This document shows positions 1 through 9,141 of a stretch of DNA of 64,000 nt, one piece after another (position 1 is the stretch's first letter; each line of letters starts with the position of its first letter). The stretch is from NCBI RefSeq assembly GCF_016466415.2, contig NZ_CP066771.1, forward strand, positions 3,038,001 through 3,102,000. Reading direction: 5' to 3'. Both the position numbers and the translations under genes were made by a program. This DNA is from Ralstonia pickettii (GTDB lineage: Bacteria > Pseudomonadota > Gammaproteobacteria > Burkholderiales > Burkholderiaceae). The notes beneath the pieces were generated by a model. The model worked only from the letters and a program-made list of their open reading frames with translations. It was not told where the DNA came from and made no database searches.

Positions 1-181
1 CGCCGGTCTGCAGTGCCTGCCTGCGCGTGGTGGGCTCACCCCACAGCCAGCCGGCGACGAGCGTGAGCGGCACCAGCCAGATCGCGTATTCGGCAAAGGC
101 CATCGCCAGCCGGACGGTGGCAGCCGGTGCGTCGGCCGGTGCGTTGATCCAAAGAAACAGCGTGTGATTGAGTGATTCCAT
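1..181 (-). CDS. PAP2-family phosphatase, probable undecaprenyl-diphosphatase (partial)
   Basis: Only the N-terminal 60 residues are in the window; the gene runs off the left edge. It begins MESLNHTLFLWINAPAD and continues into a hydrophobic membrane segment (about residues 22-46). This is typical of the BcrC/YbjG type of undecaprenyl-diphosphatase, a membrane PAP2 enzyme that recycles the lipid carrier of cell-wall synthesis. The catalytic PAP2 motifs would lie beyond the edge, so the call rests on the N-terminus alone. The start ATG is at 181 on the minus strand. The neighbour to the right is a decayed gene, so no operon partner is visible. Confidence 0.65.
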   Translation of the reverse strand, partial: MESLNHTLFLWINAPADAPAATVRLAMAFAEYAIWLVPLTLVAGWLWGEPTTRRQALQTG

Positions 182-433
182 ACAGCGTCGGTCCAGGGCC
201 CGAGTGATTCAACAACCGTGAGATGCCGGACCCACACTACTAAAGATTCCCTTCAATTCCCTTGGAACCGGCCTGTGGGCAAGCCTAGGCCACCCGACTT
301 AGGCCAGCCGTAGCGATCTCCTCCTTGCCCGGGTCATCGCCTAGGCTTTTCCCACCGCCTGACGCTCCCTAGGATGTAGGCACACCGACACGCGGGCAGG
401 TCGGACACGCACAGTCTCGAACTCCGGGGATGA

Positions 434-639
434 ATGGAAAGTTTTCTGATTCAGCGGGACACACGCCGGCAGGCGACGTTTGCCGGTGCGATTGCGCTGC
501 TGATCTTGTTGACGCTGGGCGTCGCTGCACCACGCGCCGGCTTGCAACGGCCTGGATCAACCCGTTCATGCCGATGTGCGCGCTGACCACGTTCACCACG
601 GCCAGCATCGCCGCGTTTCTGCTGGGCGCGCTCACGTAA
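434..639 (+). pseudogene. Remnant of a MASE4-like membrane sensor domain
   Basis: An ATG at 434 opens a reading frame of 50 codons (MESFLIQRDTRRQATF, then a hydrophobic helix) that stops at 584-586. From about 556 a second frame carries NPFMPMCALTTFTTASIAAF and ends at 639. Read together, the two frames give an N-terminal cytoplasmic stretch, one transmembrane helix and the start of a second. This is the layout of MASE4-type sensor modules found ahead of histidine kinase or GGDEF domains. The frameshift and the absence of any downstream domain mark it as a broken gene. An intact PAS histidine kinase starts 480 bp downstream, but the two are not in one frame. The family assignment comes from memory of MASE4 sequences and is moderate. 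Confidence 0.45.
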
Positions 640-1116
640 CGCACATCAAACATCAAGCACCCGTGAGCGTTTGCCCTGCCCGTCTTTGCTGTCTTCTTTA
701 TTTCTTCTGTATATAAAAATAGTAGTAGTAGATAACGGTGGACCGTTTCTGTGGATAGCTGCAGAAAGCGCTTTTGCGTCAACGGCTTGCGAATTGCACA
801 ACCCGTCGGACAGTATGTGCCGTTGCGTGGATGACTCGTGCAGGGCACGCCCCACCCTCCCGGCAACCATCAAAGTTATGCCCGTGCTGCGGACAACCTG
901 ACCCCGGGCAGCCAACACAGTTGTCCCTGAAGTTCTTCACGCGCTTATCCACATATCCACAGCGGCAATCGCGACCATGTCCATGCGCGCAAGCGCGCTT
1001 CCAGGTCGGTGCCTTTGATTGCCATCCTCCAGCAGCATATTCTTGGGTAGATGCTCGGAAAACGGCTTCCAACTGGCGTGCCTTAGACGCCCGAACCCGC
1101 TGCGACGGGGCTTGAT
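640..1116. other. Intergenic stretch without a convincing gene
   Basis: These 477 bases lie between the sensor remnant and the histidine kinase. All open frames here look like chance: cysteine- and arginine-rich translations with no domain pattern. The segment near 690-735 is AT-rich for this genome (TATATAAAAATAGTAGTAG) and may hold a promoter for the kinase gene, but no clear -35/-10 pair was identified. It may also contain further decayed remains of the sensor gene. Confidence 0.5.
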
Positions 1117-2253
1117 ATGGATACCAACGCAGACAGATTGCGAAAACCGGCAAGCGATGCAGCCATCGCCCACGTGCCCGTGGAGGAGCGTTATCGCACC
1201 TTGGTCGACGCGATACAGGACTATGCAATCTTCCTCCTGGATCCCACAGGTCACATCGCAAGTTGGAATGCCGGTGCCCAACGCATCAAGGGCTATCACG
1301 CCGACGAAATCATCGGCCAGCACTTTTCGGTCTTCTATCCTGCCGAGGCAATTGCGCAGAACTATCCGGGCGAAGAACTCAAACGTGCGGCCGCCCTTGG
1401 CCGCTGGGAAGACGAAGGATGGCGCATCCGCAAGGACGGCTCGCGCTTCTGGGCCAACGTGGTGATCACTGCCCTGCGGGATGAAGACGGCGACCTGATC
1501 GGCTTTGCCAAGGTCACCCGGGACCTGACCGAGCGCGAGCGGCTCAAGCAGCTCGAGTACGCGAGCGAGCTGGCATCCCGGGTCGAAGCCACTCGCGAAG
1601 AAGAAAAGAAGCGTATTGCACGCGAGCTTCATGATGACCTCGGGCAGCAATTGACTGCGCTGAAGATGATCATCACCGGCCTGCTTGCAGATGACAGCAC
1701 CACGCCGGAAGCCCTGGCATACGCGCGCGAAAGAACACTGGCGATGAGCCATGCTATCGACCACGCGCTCGCGTCGGTCCGGCGTCTTGCCGCGGGCCTG
1801 CGGCCGACCATACTCGACGACCTGGGGCTGCTGCCCGCGCTCGACTGGCTCGTCACCGATTTCGGACAACATACCGGCCTGCGGGTCGCGCTGATCTGCA
1901 ATACGCATACGGTGGCGTTCAATGACGCCGCCTCCACCGCGCTGTTCAGGATCGTGCAGGAAGGTCTGACCAACGTTGCCCGGCATGCGACGTCGGCAAC
2001 GAAAGTCGTGGTCGATCTCCGATGCGACCGGGCAAATTGCGAGCTGGCGATTCACAACGATGGCGCCGTCGTCACGCACTCCACCAAACCCGCAGCCGGG
2101 CGGCCGCCGTCATCGGGGATCGCCGGCATCCGCGAGCGCGTGCGCCGCCTGGGAGGGACTTTCGCGGCGGGGCCACTCGCACAGGGCGGCTACCGTATCC
2201 AGCTTTCGATTCCGCGGAAAGCGATTGCCCTCGATGTGCCATCCGGTCAGTAG
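1117..2253 (+). CDS. Orphan PAS-domain histidine kinase (NarX/DegS-like, HisKA_3)
   Basis: The 378-residue protein is soluble, with no signal peptide or membrane helix. Residues about 24-140 form a PAS sensor domain (core ALLDPTGHIASWN-like region at 38-52; PAC end DLTERERLKQ). A HisKA_3 dimerisation segment follows, with the motif ELHDDLGQQLTAL whose phosphorylated histidine is H172. A HATPase_c domain ends the protein (N-box-like RIVQEGLTNVARHA, G-box GIAGIRERV). Such kinases autophosphorylate on the histidine and signal to LuxR-type response regulators. No response regulator gene lies beside it, so its partner is elsewhere. The ligand sensed by the PAS domain cannot be read from the sequence. 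Confidence 0.85.
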   Translation: MDTNADRLRKPASDAAIAHVPVEERYRTLVDAIQDYAIFLLDPTGHIASWNAGAQRIKGYHADEIIGQHFSVFYPAEAIAQNYPGEELKRAAALGRWEDEGWRIRKDGSRFWANVVITALRDEDGDLIGFAKVTRDLTERERLKQLEYASELASRVEATREEEKKRIARELHDDLGQQLTALKMIITGLLADDSTTPEALAYARERTLAMSHAIDHALASVRRLAAGLRPTILDDLGLLPALDWLVTDFGQHTGLRVALICNTHTVAFNDAASTALFRIVQEGLTNVARHATSATKVVVDLRCDRANCELAIHNDGAVVTHSTKPAAGRPPSSGIAGIRERVRRLGGTFAAGPLAQGGYRIQLSIPRKAIALDVPSGQ

Positions 2254-2305
2254 GCGTCTTCCGCGCGACCGAATATAAAGCCCACCACGTTACGCGCTTG
2301 GCGCA

Positions 2306-2569
2306 TCAGGTGGGGAATTTTCGAAACGTCAATGAACGATCGTTCTTCAACACGACCGGAGAATAGCGACGGATTCGCATATACGAACCCCATGGGCAGT
2401 GCGACGCAGAATGCCCGCGCCGCCCGCACAGCGTGCAATAGTCGTCCATGGCAATGACCTTTATCGAGAGCTGGATGTCACCGACTTGAGTATCGGTGTG
2501 ACGCCCGGCTGCCGCCATCAGCGGGCGCTCATTGTGTTGTCCGGGCACGCCCTTGTTTCTGTAGGTCAA
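2306..2569 (-). CDS. Possible small CCHC zinc-knuckle protein of phage type
   Basis: An 87-codon frame carries the motif YCTLCGRRGHSASHCPW at residues 44-60, a C-x2-C-x4-H-x4-C zinc knuckle. Short proteins with almost this motif are common in Burkholderiales phages and prophage remnants. A shorter start at 2449 would place the knuckle close to the N-terminus. The frame after the knuckle looks unlike a protein tail. A second frame (2247-2438, same strand) takes over with FSGRVEERSFIDVSK, so the gene may be frameshifted or extinct. No other phage gene is adjacent. Function is unknown. Confidence 0.3.
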   Translation of the reverse strand: MTYRNKGVPGQHNERPLMAAAGRHTDTQVGDIQLSIKVIAMDDYCTLCGRRGHSASHCPWGSYMRIRRYSPVVLKNDRSLTFRKFPT

Positions 2570-2655
2570 TACGGCAGGCGCTGTCAGTGCAGCCTGACAG
2601 CATTCGGCGCCCCAGGTTGGCGCCGGGTGAATGGCAATGGGTGCATCGGACTGGC

Positions 2656-4026
2656 TCAGGCGGAGCGAGCCGACCAGATCTTTTTACGGTTCAGCAGCAG
2701 CGGAATGACACCGATGGCGATGCCGCCCATGCCCACCATATTGGTGACCCAGTCGAAGGTCGGGATGCTGTAGAGCGCGATGAAGAAGAGGAAGAGCCCA
2801 CTAGCCACCGGCCAGATGACATGGGTGATGGCGACCCATGGCCCCTGCGTCAGCACCTTGCGGTAGTACCAGCCGCAGGCCAGCCCCGTGAGCCCCAGGT
2901 AGAAGCAGATCTGGAAGCCGATGGCGGTAATCGAATCGTGCAGGATGACGTTGATCGTCGGCAGATAGGACGACACGAACAGCAGTGCGAGCCCCGTCAG
3001 CCAGATGAAGAAGATGGCGATGTGCGGCGTGCGCCAAACCGGATGCAGGCGCGCATAGCGTGCGTGCAGTGCGCCGTCGCGGCTCTTGGCAAAGAGCGTG
3101 CGCGTGAACTGCAGCATCTGGGTTTCGACCGTGCCCACCGTGCTCAGCAAGACCGCGACGATCGCGACGTAGCCCCAGGTCGGCCCAAACAGCTTCTCTG
3201 CAATGGCGAAGATGATGTTCGTGTTGTAGTGCTGGATCTCGGCATCGGACAGCGCAAGCTGCGTGATGACGATGAAGACAAGGAAGAACACCATCAAGAA
3301 CACCATCGACCAGAACGCGGCACGGCCGGGCGTACGGTTCGCGTCGCGCGTCTCTTCGCTGAGGTTCATCGTCACGTCCCAGCCGTAAAAGAAGAAGATC
3401 GCCACCAACGCGCCGTTGGCAAACAGCTTGGGTGTGAACGCGAAAGGCCAGAACCAGACCCACGAGAACGGGTGCTGCGGCGTACGCGGAAACACCATGA
3501 AACTCGCGACGATGATCCCCAGCAGGATGACACCCTCGACAATCGTCATCAGCACCTGCACGTAGCTGGTGAGCTTGATGCCCTTGACGACTACCACGCT
3601 GACAAACGTGAGCCATGCCGCCGCGATCAACGTCACGTAGTGCACGTTGTTCATCATGGGCCGATCAAAGATGAGCAGCGTGGCATTTGCCGCCGGAATC
3701 ATGGCGGACACCATGAACACACAGCACAGCACCAGCAGGGCCCACCCAGCAAAGAAGCCGAGCGCGCGCCCGAATACCATGCTCACCCACGAATACGAGG
3801 TGCCGGCACTCGCCAGGGCACGGTTCATGTTGATGAACGCGTACGCGATGCCAAACATGATGAGCCCGCACACCAGGATGCTGGCCGGCGACTGCGTGCC
3901 GGCCGTCCCGATGATGGTGGAAGTCGTGATCTCGATGCTGTAGGCCGGGGCAGTACCGGCGATGCCCATGATCACCGATTCAACGATACCCAGGGAATCG
4001 GCATTGAGCTTGGCGGGTTGGTCCAT
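2656..4026 (-). CDS. APC-family amino acid permease
   Basis: This 456-residue polytopic membrane protein has about twelve hydrophobic helices. Its first helix has the APC pattern (GIVESVIMGIAGTAPAY) with the small-residue stretch that lines the substrate site. The motif YGWDVTMNLSEETRDANR after helix 5/6 is typical of amino acid/polyamine permeases that run as cation symporters or exchangers. The C-terminus is short and basic (LLLNRKKIWSARSA). It stands alone: the gene on the left is a doubtful small frame and that on the right is 330 bp away. Substrate cannot be assigned. The start MDQPAKL at 4026 fits a cytosolic N-terminus. Confidence 0.85.
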   Translation of the reverse strand: MDQPAKLNADSLGIVESVIMGIAGTAPAYSIEITTSTIIGTAGTQSPASILVCGLIMFGIAYAFINMNRALASAGTSYSWVSMVFGRALGFFAGWALLVLCCVFMVSAMIPAANATLLIFDRPMMNNVHYVTLIAAAWLTFVSVVVVKGIKLTSYVQVLMTIVEGVILLGIIVASFMVFPRTPQHPFSWVWFWPFAFTPKLFANGALVAIFFFYGWDVTMNLSEETRDANRTPGRAAFWSMVFLMVFFLVFIVITQLALSDAEIQHYNTNIIFAIAEKLFGPTWGYVAIVAVLLSTVGTVETQMLQFTRTLFAKSRDGALHARYARLHPVWRTPHIAIFFIWLTGLALLFVSSYLPTINVILHDSITAIGFQICFYLGLTGLACGWYYRKVLTQGPWVAITHVIWPVASGLFLFFIALYSIPTFDWVTNMVGMGGIAIGVIPLLLNRKKIWSARSA

Positions 4027-4358
4027 GGATGCGCGACTCCCAGTCGAGATTGGGGTGCAATAGACCGATTTTTACCCTGTGCCGGATAGGCGGGCAATAG
4101 GGGCGTCTCTGGGCTGGAGCGGTGTCGTGGACGTGGGTTCTGGCAAGCCTTTGCTCTGTATGGCCAAGACGCTCGGAACGAGCCAAGCCTGAAAATATCG
4201 ACCGGGCAGCACATGCGCGCGCCCCTATCCCCTTTTGAGCTGGGTCGATACGGGGCCAGGATGGCCGTCATGGTTGGGCGTGCAGCGGCGTTCTCGCGCT
4301 CTACATGGCCTCGTTGGCAGGCGTGGCGTCTTCCGGGCCGGAGTTGGTAAGTCGAGCG
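4027..4358. other. Intergenic region upstream of the APC permease
   Basis: These 332 bases lie between the permease start and the small hypothetical gene ending at 4359. The right part is downstream of that minus-strand gene; the left part should carry the permease promoter. No confident promoter, operator or hairpin was found, and the short open frames here have no protein-like composition. Confidence 0.4.
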
Positions 4359-4610
4359 CTAATCCATCATGAGATGACGCATCAACAGCGTCGGGTCCGC
4401 GATCTCGAGAATGAGACGACGTAGCACGCGTTTGCGCATGTGCCCTTCGTCCAGCACCCACGGAGCGCTGACCTCGCTGAGATGCCGCGCGATCGCATCG
4501 CGGTGGTCGGCACCTTCAGGCAGGCTGAGGCGTGCAGCCAACAGGCCGGCAACGACGTCATCGATCTCAACGTCCAGGTGCTTCGCGTCAATGGTGAGTT
4601 GCAGCTTCAT
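4359..4610 (-). CDS. Small conserved-looking hypothetical protein
   Basis: The 83-residue acidic protein starts MKLQLTIDAKHLDVEIDDVV and ends RRLILEIADPTLLMRHLMMD. It has no signal peptide, membrane helix or known motif. A good helix pattern and normal codon use for this genome argue that it is real. It lies 110 bp downstream of the accessory groEL on the same strand and could be co-transcribed with groES-groEL. I do not recognise a family. The start ATG at 4610 follows a weak purine-rich region, and no better start is available. Confidence 0.55.
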   Translation of the reverse strand: MKLQLTIDAKHLDVEIDDVVAGLLAARLSLPEGADHRDAIARHLSEVSAPWVLDEGHMRKRVLRRLILEIADPTLLMRHLMMD

Positions 4611-4720
4611 GGGCGTGATCGAACCTCAAAAAGCCGGCACCGCAACGGGGACTAGCGGCGCCGGAATGCAGTTGCACCGGCCGGCGAACCGGCCGGTCGA
4701 TGGCAGCACAACTGCGTGGT

Positions 4721-6370
<1,650 letters not shown>

Positions 6371-6440
6371 TCAACACGTCGCGAACAACCGGCCTATTTG
6401 CGGTGTCCTGTCCGGCAGTGTCCGCGAGCGGCTCGAGGCT

Positions 6441-6764
6441 TCAGGCGGCCTTGGCAACCGCCTCGGCGTGGGTTTCGATGACGCCCATGACGTCTTCTTC
6501 ACGCATGACGAGGAGTTCCTCGCCATCGACCTTGACGGTCTGCCCGGCGTACTTGCCGAACAGCACCTGGTCACCGACCTTCAATTGGAGTTCGCGCTGC
6601 GTGCCGTCCTGAAGCAGGCGGCCCGTGCCGACCGCGATGACTTCACCCTGCTCGGGCTTTTCTGCGGCGGAATCAGGAATCACGATGCCCGAGGCCGTCG
6701 TCCGTTGCTGTTCGATTCGCTTGACGATAACCCGGTCGTAGAGGGGACGAATCTTCATTTCCAT
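6441..6764 (-). CDS. groES: Co-chaperonin GroES, accessory paralogue
   Basis: The 107-residue protein caps the GroEL ring. The N-terminal [15 protein letters not shown], the mobile loop (about residues 18-33, [15 protein letters not shown], which touches GroEL), and the core GEVIAVGTG and VLFGKYAG are all canonical. The length is about ten residues above the usual 96-97 because of a C-terminal tail ([11 protein letters not shown]). It is the first gene of a groES-groEL pair. A sigma-32-like promoter lies about 105-135 bp upstream. The start MEMKIRP at 6764 has a GGAGATGG-like ribosome site just upstream; an alternative ATG lies two codons in. Confidence 0.95.
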   Translation of the reverse strand: MEMKIRPLYDRVIVKRIEQQRTTASGIVIPDSAAEKPEQGEVIAVGTGRLLQDGTQRELQLKVGDQVLFGKYAGQTVKVDGEELLVMREEDVMGVIETHAEAVAKAA

Positions 6765-6868
6765 CTCCTGAGCGATAGATCACCAAAAAAGGGAATCCGG
6801 CTTGCGCGCCATTCAAGCAGGGCGCCAGGCAGGGCGAGCAAGCCGTGCCGAATACTTGGCGGATTGCA

Positions 6869-6897
6869 AAATAGAAGCGCACCGCCGCGAGTTCAAG
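6869..6897 (-). promoter_or_regulatory. Sigma-32-like promoter candidate for groES-groEL
   Basis: On the minus strand CTTGAA (6897-6892) is followed after 14 bases by CTTCTATTT (6877-6869). The -35 half matches the heat-shock consensus well; the -10 half matches only loosely. Its place ahead of groES supports the call. Confidence 0.4.
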
Positions 6898-6931
6898 AGG
6901 TGAAAAAACGGCGAGTTTGTAACAAAATGTT

Positions 6932-7576
6932 TCACGGCAACAGGATGCGCCGGACGGCTCCCAGGCGGTAGACCGTTCGGCTGCGGACCGGCCGGTGGCG
7001 CGGTACTTGGCGGGGGATTGGAAGGACAGGACAGGGCGGCTCGCGTCCGCCATCCGGGCCGAGCGTATCGTCCGGCTCCTCAAGCGCCTGCCACACGCCA
7101 CCCTTGACGGGCCGGAACAGCCAGCGCAGGTAGCCTTCGTTCGCGGCAATCTGCATCAGCTGGGCACGATCGGGGGCGCCATCGATGAGTGCCTCGTCCG
7201 CCGAGGCACCTTCGTAATCGCCGAATGCCTGGCGGCATGCCAGCGCTTCACCTGCGGATGCGCCCACCACGTTGCAACCGCGTCGCTCGACGCGCTCAAG
7301 ATCCCATGCGCCGAGCTGCCAGGCGGCGTCGAGCAGCGCCTCGTCAACGGCTTCGACGCTCTGCCAGGCGTGCGTTAGCTGAATGGCCGAGCCCGGGACG
7401 GAGCGCGGTGGAATGTCGACTCCCGGCAACACGAGCGGGCTGGCGCGGCGAAATCCATGCCAATGCAGGATCGCCACGAGCGGCGTATTCGGTCGGCGGG
7501 CCGCTGTCACGGTGACCGCGACCAACGGCAACCGCACCGCATCCATCTGTTCGTGCACTGCGTTGAAAAGGTCCAT
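6932..7576 (-). CDS. Hypothetical protein in the heat-shock block
   Basis: The 214-residue protein begins MDLFNAVHEQMDAVRLPLVA. It contains a segment like a structured domain (LPLVAVTVTAARRPNTPLVAI; IQLTHAWQSVEAVDEALLDAAWQLGAWDLERV) and a basic C-terminal tail rich in arginine and proline. There is no signal peptide or clear membrane helix. It lies upstream of groES on the same strand and head-to-head with the Hsp20 genes, so it belongs to the same island. The family is not recognised. The last 50 residues look less protein-like, so the true stop may have been altered by a frameshift near the 3' end. Confidence 0.6.
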   Translation of the reverse strand: MDLFNAVHEQMDAVRLPLVAVTVTAARRPNTPLVAILHWHGFRRASPLVLPGVDIPPRSVPGSAIQLTHAWQSVEAVDEALLDAAWQLGAWDLERVERRGCNVVGASAGEALACRQAFGDYEGASADEALIDGAPDRAQLMQIAANEGYLRWLFRPVKGGVWQALEEPDDTLGPDGGREPPCPVLPIPRQVPRHRPVRSRTVYRLGAVRRILLP

Positions 7577-7606
7577 GAAACCTCCGAATGACGTATCGAA
7601 TGGCCT

Positions 7607-7634
7607 CTTGAAATTTCCGCTTGGCTCCTTATTT
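7607..7634 (+). promoter_or_regulatory. Sigma-32 heat-shock promoter for the hsp20 genes
   Basis: CTTGAAA (7607-7613) and CCTTATTT (7627-7634) are separated by 13 bases. This is close to the RpoH consensus CTTGAAA-N13-CCCCATNT. It points toward the two small heat-shock genes and leaves a leader of about 125 bases before the first start codon. Confidence 0.6.
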
Positions 7635-7692
7635 TAGGAGTCGTCAATGCAGTCGCGGTTCTCGCGCTGCGTGTTTCGATTTATTTGTCAGT

Positions 7693-7759
7693 GGCCCGCC
7701 ACGGACGGATGAACTGGAGCGCGTAGTTCGGTTCAGTCTCCGTGCGGGCCCTTCAGGAG
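7693..7759 (+). promoter_or_regulatory. Leader hairpin next to the hsp20 ribosome site (possible RNA thermometer)
   Basis: GGCCCGCCACGGA (7693-7705) pairs with TCCGTGCGGGCC (7739-7750) with one bulge. An inner GAACT/AGTTC pairing lies in the loop. The stem ends five bases before the AGGAG ribosome site (7755-7759) of the first hsp20 gene. Small heat-shock genes often carry thermosensing leaders; here the ribosome site is beside, not inside, the stem. Confidence 0.45.
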
Positions 7760-7765
7760 CCAGCC

Positions 7766-8209
7766 ATGAGCGATCTGTTTTTTGGCACCGATCTGCTGGG
7801 CGAATTTGATCGCCTGCAACGGCAGATGGCCACTCTCTTTGCGGGTGCACCCGCCAGCCTGCGCGCCACACGCCTGGGCACCTTTCCACCCGTCAACATT
7901 GGCAGCACCGATGACTCGGTCGAGATCGTCGCATTCGCCCCGGGGCTCGACCCCGCGCAAATCGACGTCTCGATCGACAAGGGGCTGCTGACGATCAGCG
8001 GCGAGCGCAAGCGCCCGGATTTCGAGATGACCGACGACACGCGCGTGTATGCCGACGAGCGTTTCACCGGCGCGTTCCGTCGCGTGATTGAGTTGCCACA
8101 GGATGTCGACCCCGACAAGGTCAATGCACGGTACGTCAACGGCTGCCTGACCATCAGCGTCGGCAAGTCGGAGGCATCGAAGCCGCGTCAGATCACAGTG
8201 CAAGGCTGA
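7766..8209 (+). CDS. Small heat-shock protein, Hsp20/alpha-crystallin family
   Basis: The 147-residue ATP-independent holdase has a variable N-terminus (MSDLFFGTDLLGEFDRL). An alpha-crystallin domain follows at about 45-145 (PPVNIGSTDDSVEIVAFAPG, ISGERKRPDFE, FRRVIELPQDVDPDKVNARY and the closing GCLTISVGK). Such proteins form oligomers that hold unfolding proteins for later refolding by Hsp70. A frame opens 24 bases earlier, but the ATG at 7766 is preceded by AGGAG at a good distance and gives the normal N-terminus. It is followed 33 bp later by a second Hsp20 gene, and both are probably driven by the sigma-32 promoter at 7607. Confidence 0.93.
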   Translation: MSDLFFGTDLLGEFDRLQRQMATLFAGAPASLRATRLGTFPPVNIGSTDDSVEIVAFAPGLDPAQIDVSIDKGLLTISGERKRPDFEMTDDTRVYADERFTGAFRRVIELPQDVDPDKVNARYVNGCLTISVGKSEASKPRQITVQG

Positions 8210-8242
8210 GCCACAGCTTGCGCAAGCATCAAGGAGCACATC

Positions 8243-8662
8243 ATGAACGACACCACACAATTGGCGACCCAGGCGCAGCCGGGTAAGACCGCGGTTGCAA
8301 AGCAGCCAGGCGAACAGCCCGCCGCACGGCAGACGCATCTGGCACCGCCTGTTGACATCTTCGAAAACCGCCAGGGCATCACGCTGTTTGCCGACCTGCC
8401 GGGCGTGCCGCGCGAGAAGCTCGATGTTCGCGTACAGGATGGCACCCTCACGGTCGATGCCGAGCTGATGGTGCCTACGCCGCAGGGTCTGCGGCTGCAG
8501 CATGGCGAAGTCCGACACCCGCATTTCTCGCGCACCTTTGTGCTGAGCCCGGACTTTGACGCATCGCGCATCGACGCTCAACTGCGCGACGGGGTTCTCA
8601 AGCTGACGATCCCGCGCCGCGATGAAGCGAAGCCGCGGCGTATTGAAGTCCAGGCCGGCTGA
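8243..8662 (+). CDS. Small heat-shock protein, Hsp20/alpha-crystallin family (second copy)
   Basis: The 139-residue protein has a glutamine- and alanine-rich N-terminal arm (1-30). Its alpha-crystallin domain spans about 35-138 (PPVDIFENRQGITLFADLPG, VRVQDGTLTVDAEL, FSRTFVLSPDFDASRIDAQL, GVLKLTIPRRDEAKPRRIEV). The sequence diverges strongly from the upstream Hsp20, so this is an old pair rather than a recent duplication. Paired Hsp20s of this kind often co-assemble, which would be an inference here. The start ATG at 8243 has GGAG 10 bases upstream. Confidence 0.93.
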   Translation: MNDTTQLATQAQPGKTAVAKQPGEQPAARQTHLAPPVDIFENRQGITLFADLPGVPREKLDVRVQDGTLTVDAELMVPTPQGLRLQHGEVRHPHFSRTFVLSPDFDASRIDAQLRDGVLKLTIPRRDEAKPRRIEVQAG

Positions 8663-8768
8663 GCCCATCACCGGCCGTCGTTTTGCCTTGCAGGCGGGCG
8701 CGCTCCTTGCGCGCCTGCATTTGGCACCGTGCCCCCTGGTTACGGTTGTTTGTTACTAGGAGACAAAG

Positions 8769-9014
8769 ATGCTGAGTGCACACGAATTTGCCACGCTGAT
8801 GTTGATCTGCCAGTCACCCGAGCAGGTCGACATGAACCGCGCTGAATTGGACGCGTTGCTGGAGCGGCAACTGGTCATGCTCGAACGCTCCGCCGAAGGG
8901 CACCGCCGCCGTGCGCGGCTGACCGATACCGGACGCTCCGTGCTGCGGGCGTTGAATGCGGTCGATCGTCAAAAACGCGTTACACCGGGATCCGCGCGCC
9001 GGGACGCCGACTAG
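8769..9014 (+). CDS. Small protein with a MarR-like winged-helix tail
   Basis: The 81-residue protein starts MLSAHEFATLMLICQSPEQVDMNRAE. Residues 27-63 (DALLERQLVMLERSAEGHRRRARLTDTGRSVL) match the recognition helix, wing and closing helix of MarR-type winged-helix domains. The protein is too short for a full dimeric MarR regulator. It follows the Hsp20 genes by 107 bp, so it could be a local regulator or a stand-alone DNA-binding module. AGGAG occurs 7 bases before the ATG. The function is inferred only from the fold pattern. Confidence 0.6.
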   Translation: MLSAHEFATLMLICQSPEQVDMNRAELDALLERQLVMLERSAEGHRRRARLTDTGRSVLRALNAVDRQKRVTPGSARRDAD

Positions 9015-9141
9015 CCTGTGGCTTTGCACGCGCACCTCTCGATCCAGGGCAGAACATCCCGCGCTCAGGCGCGTTCGTTGCGTTGCCGTTCGCTCCACCT
9101 ACGCCACGCCTTGCCGTCTGCCGGGCGCCACGACCCCTGCG

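Noticed and set aside
2587-4089. Long plus-strand frame of 500 codons
   Set aside because: It is the antisense of the APC permease; its translation is extremely rich in Arg, His and Asp with no domains.
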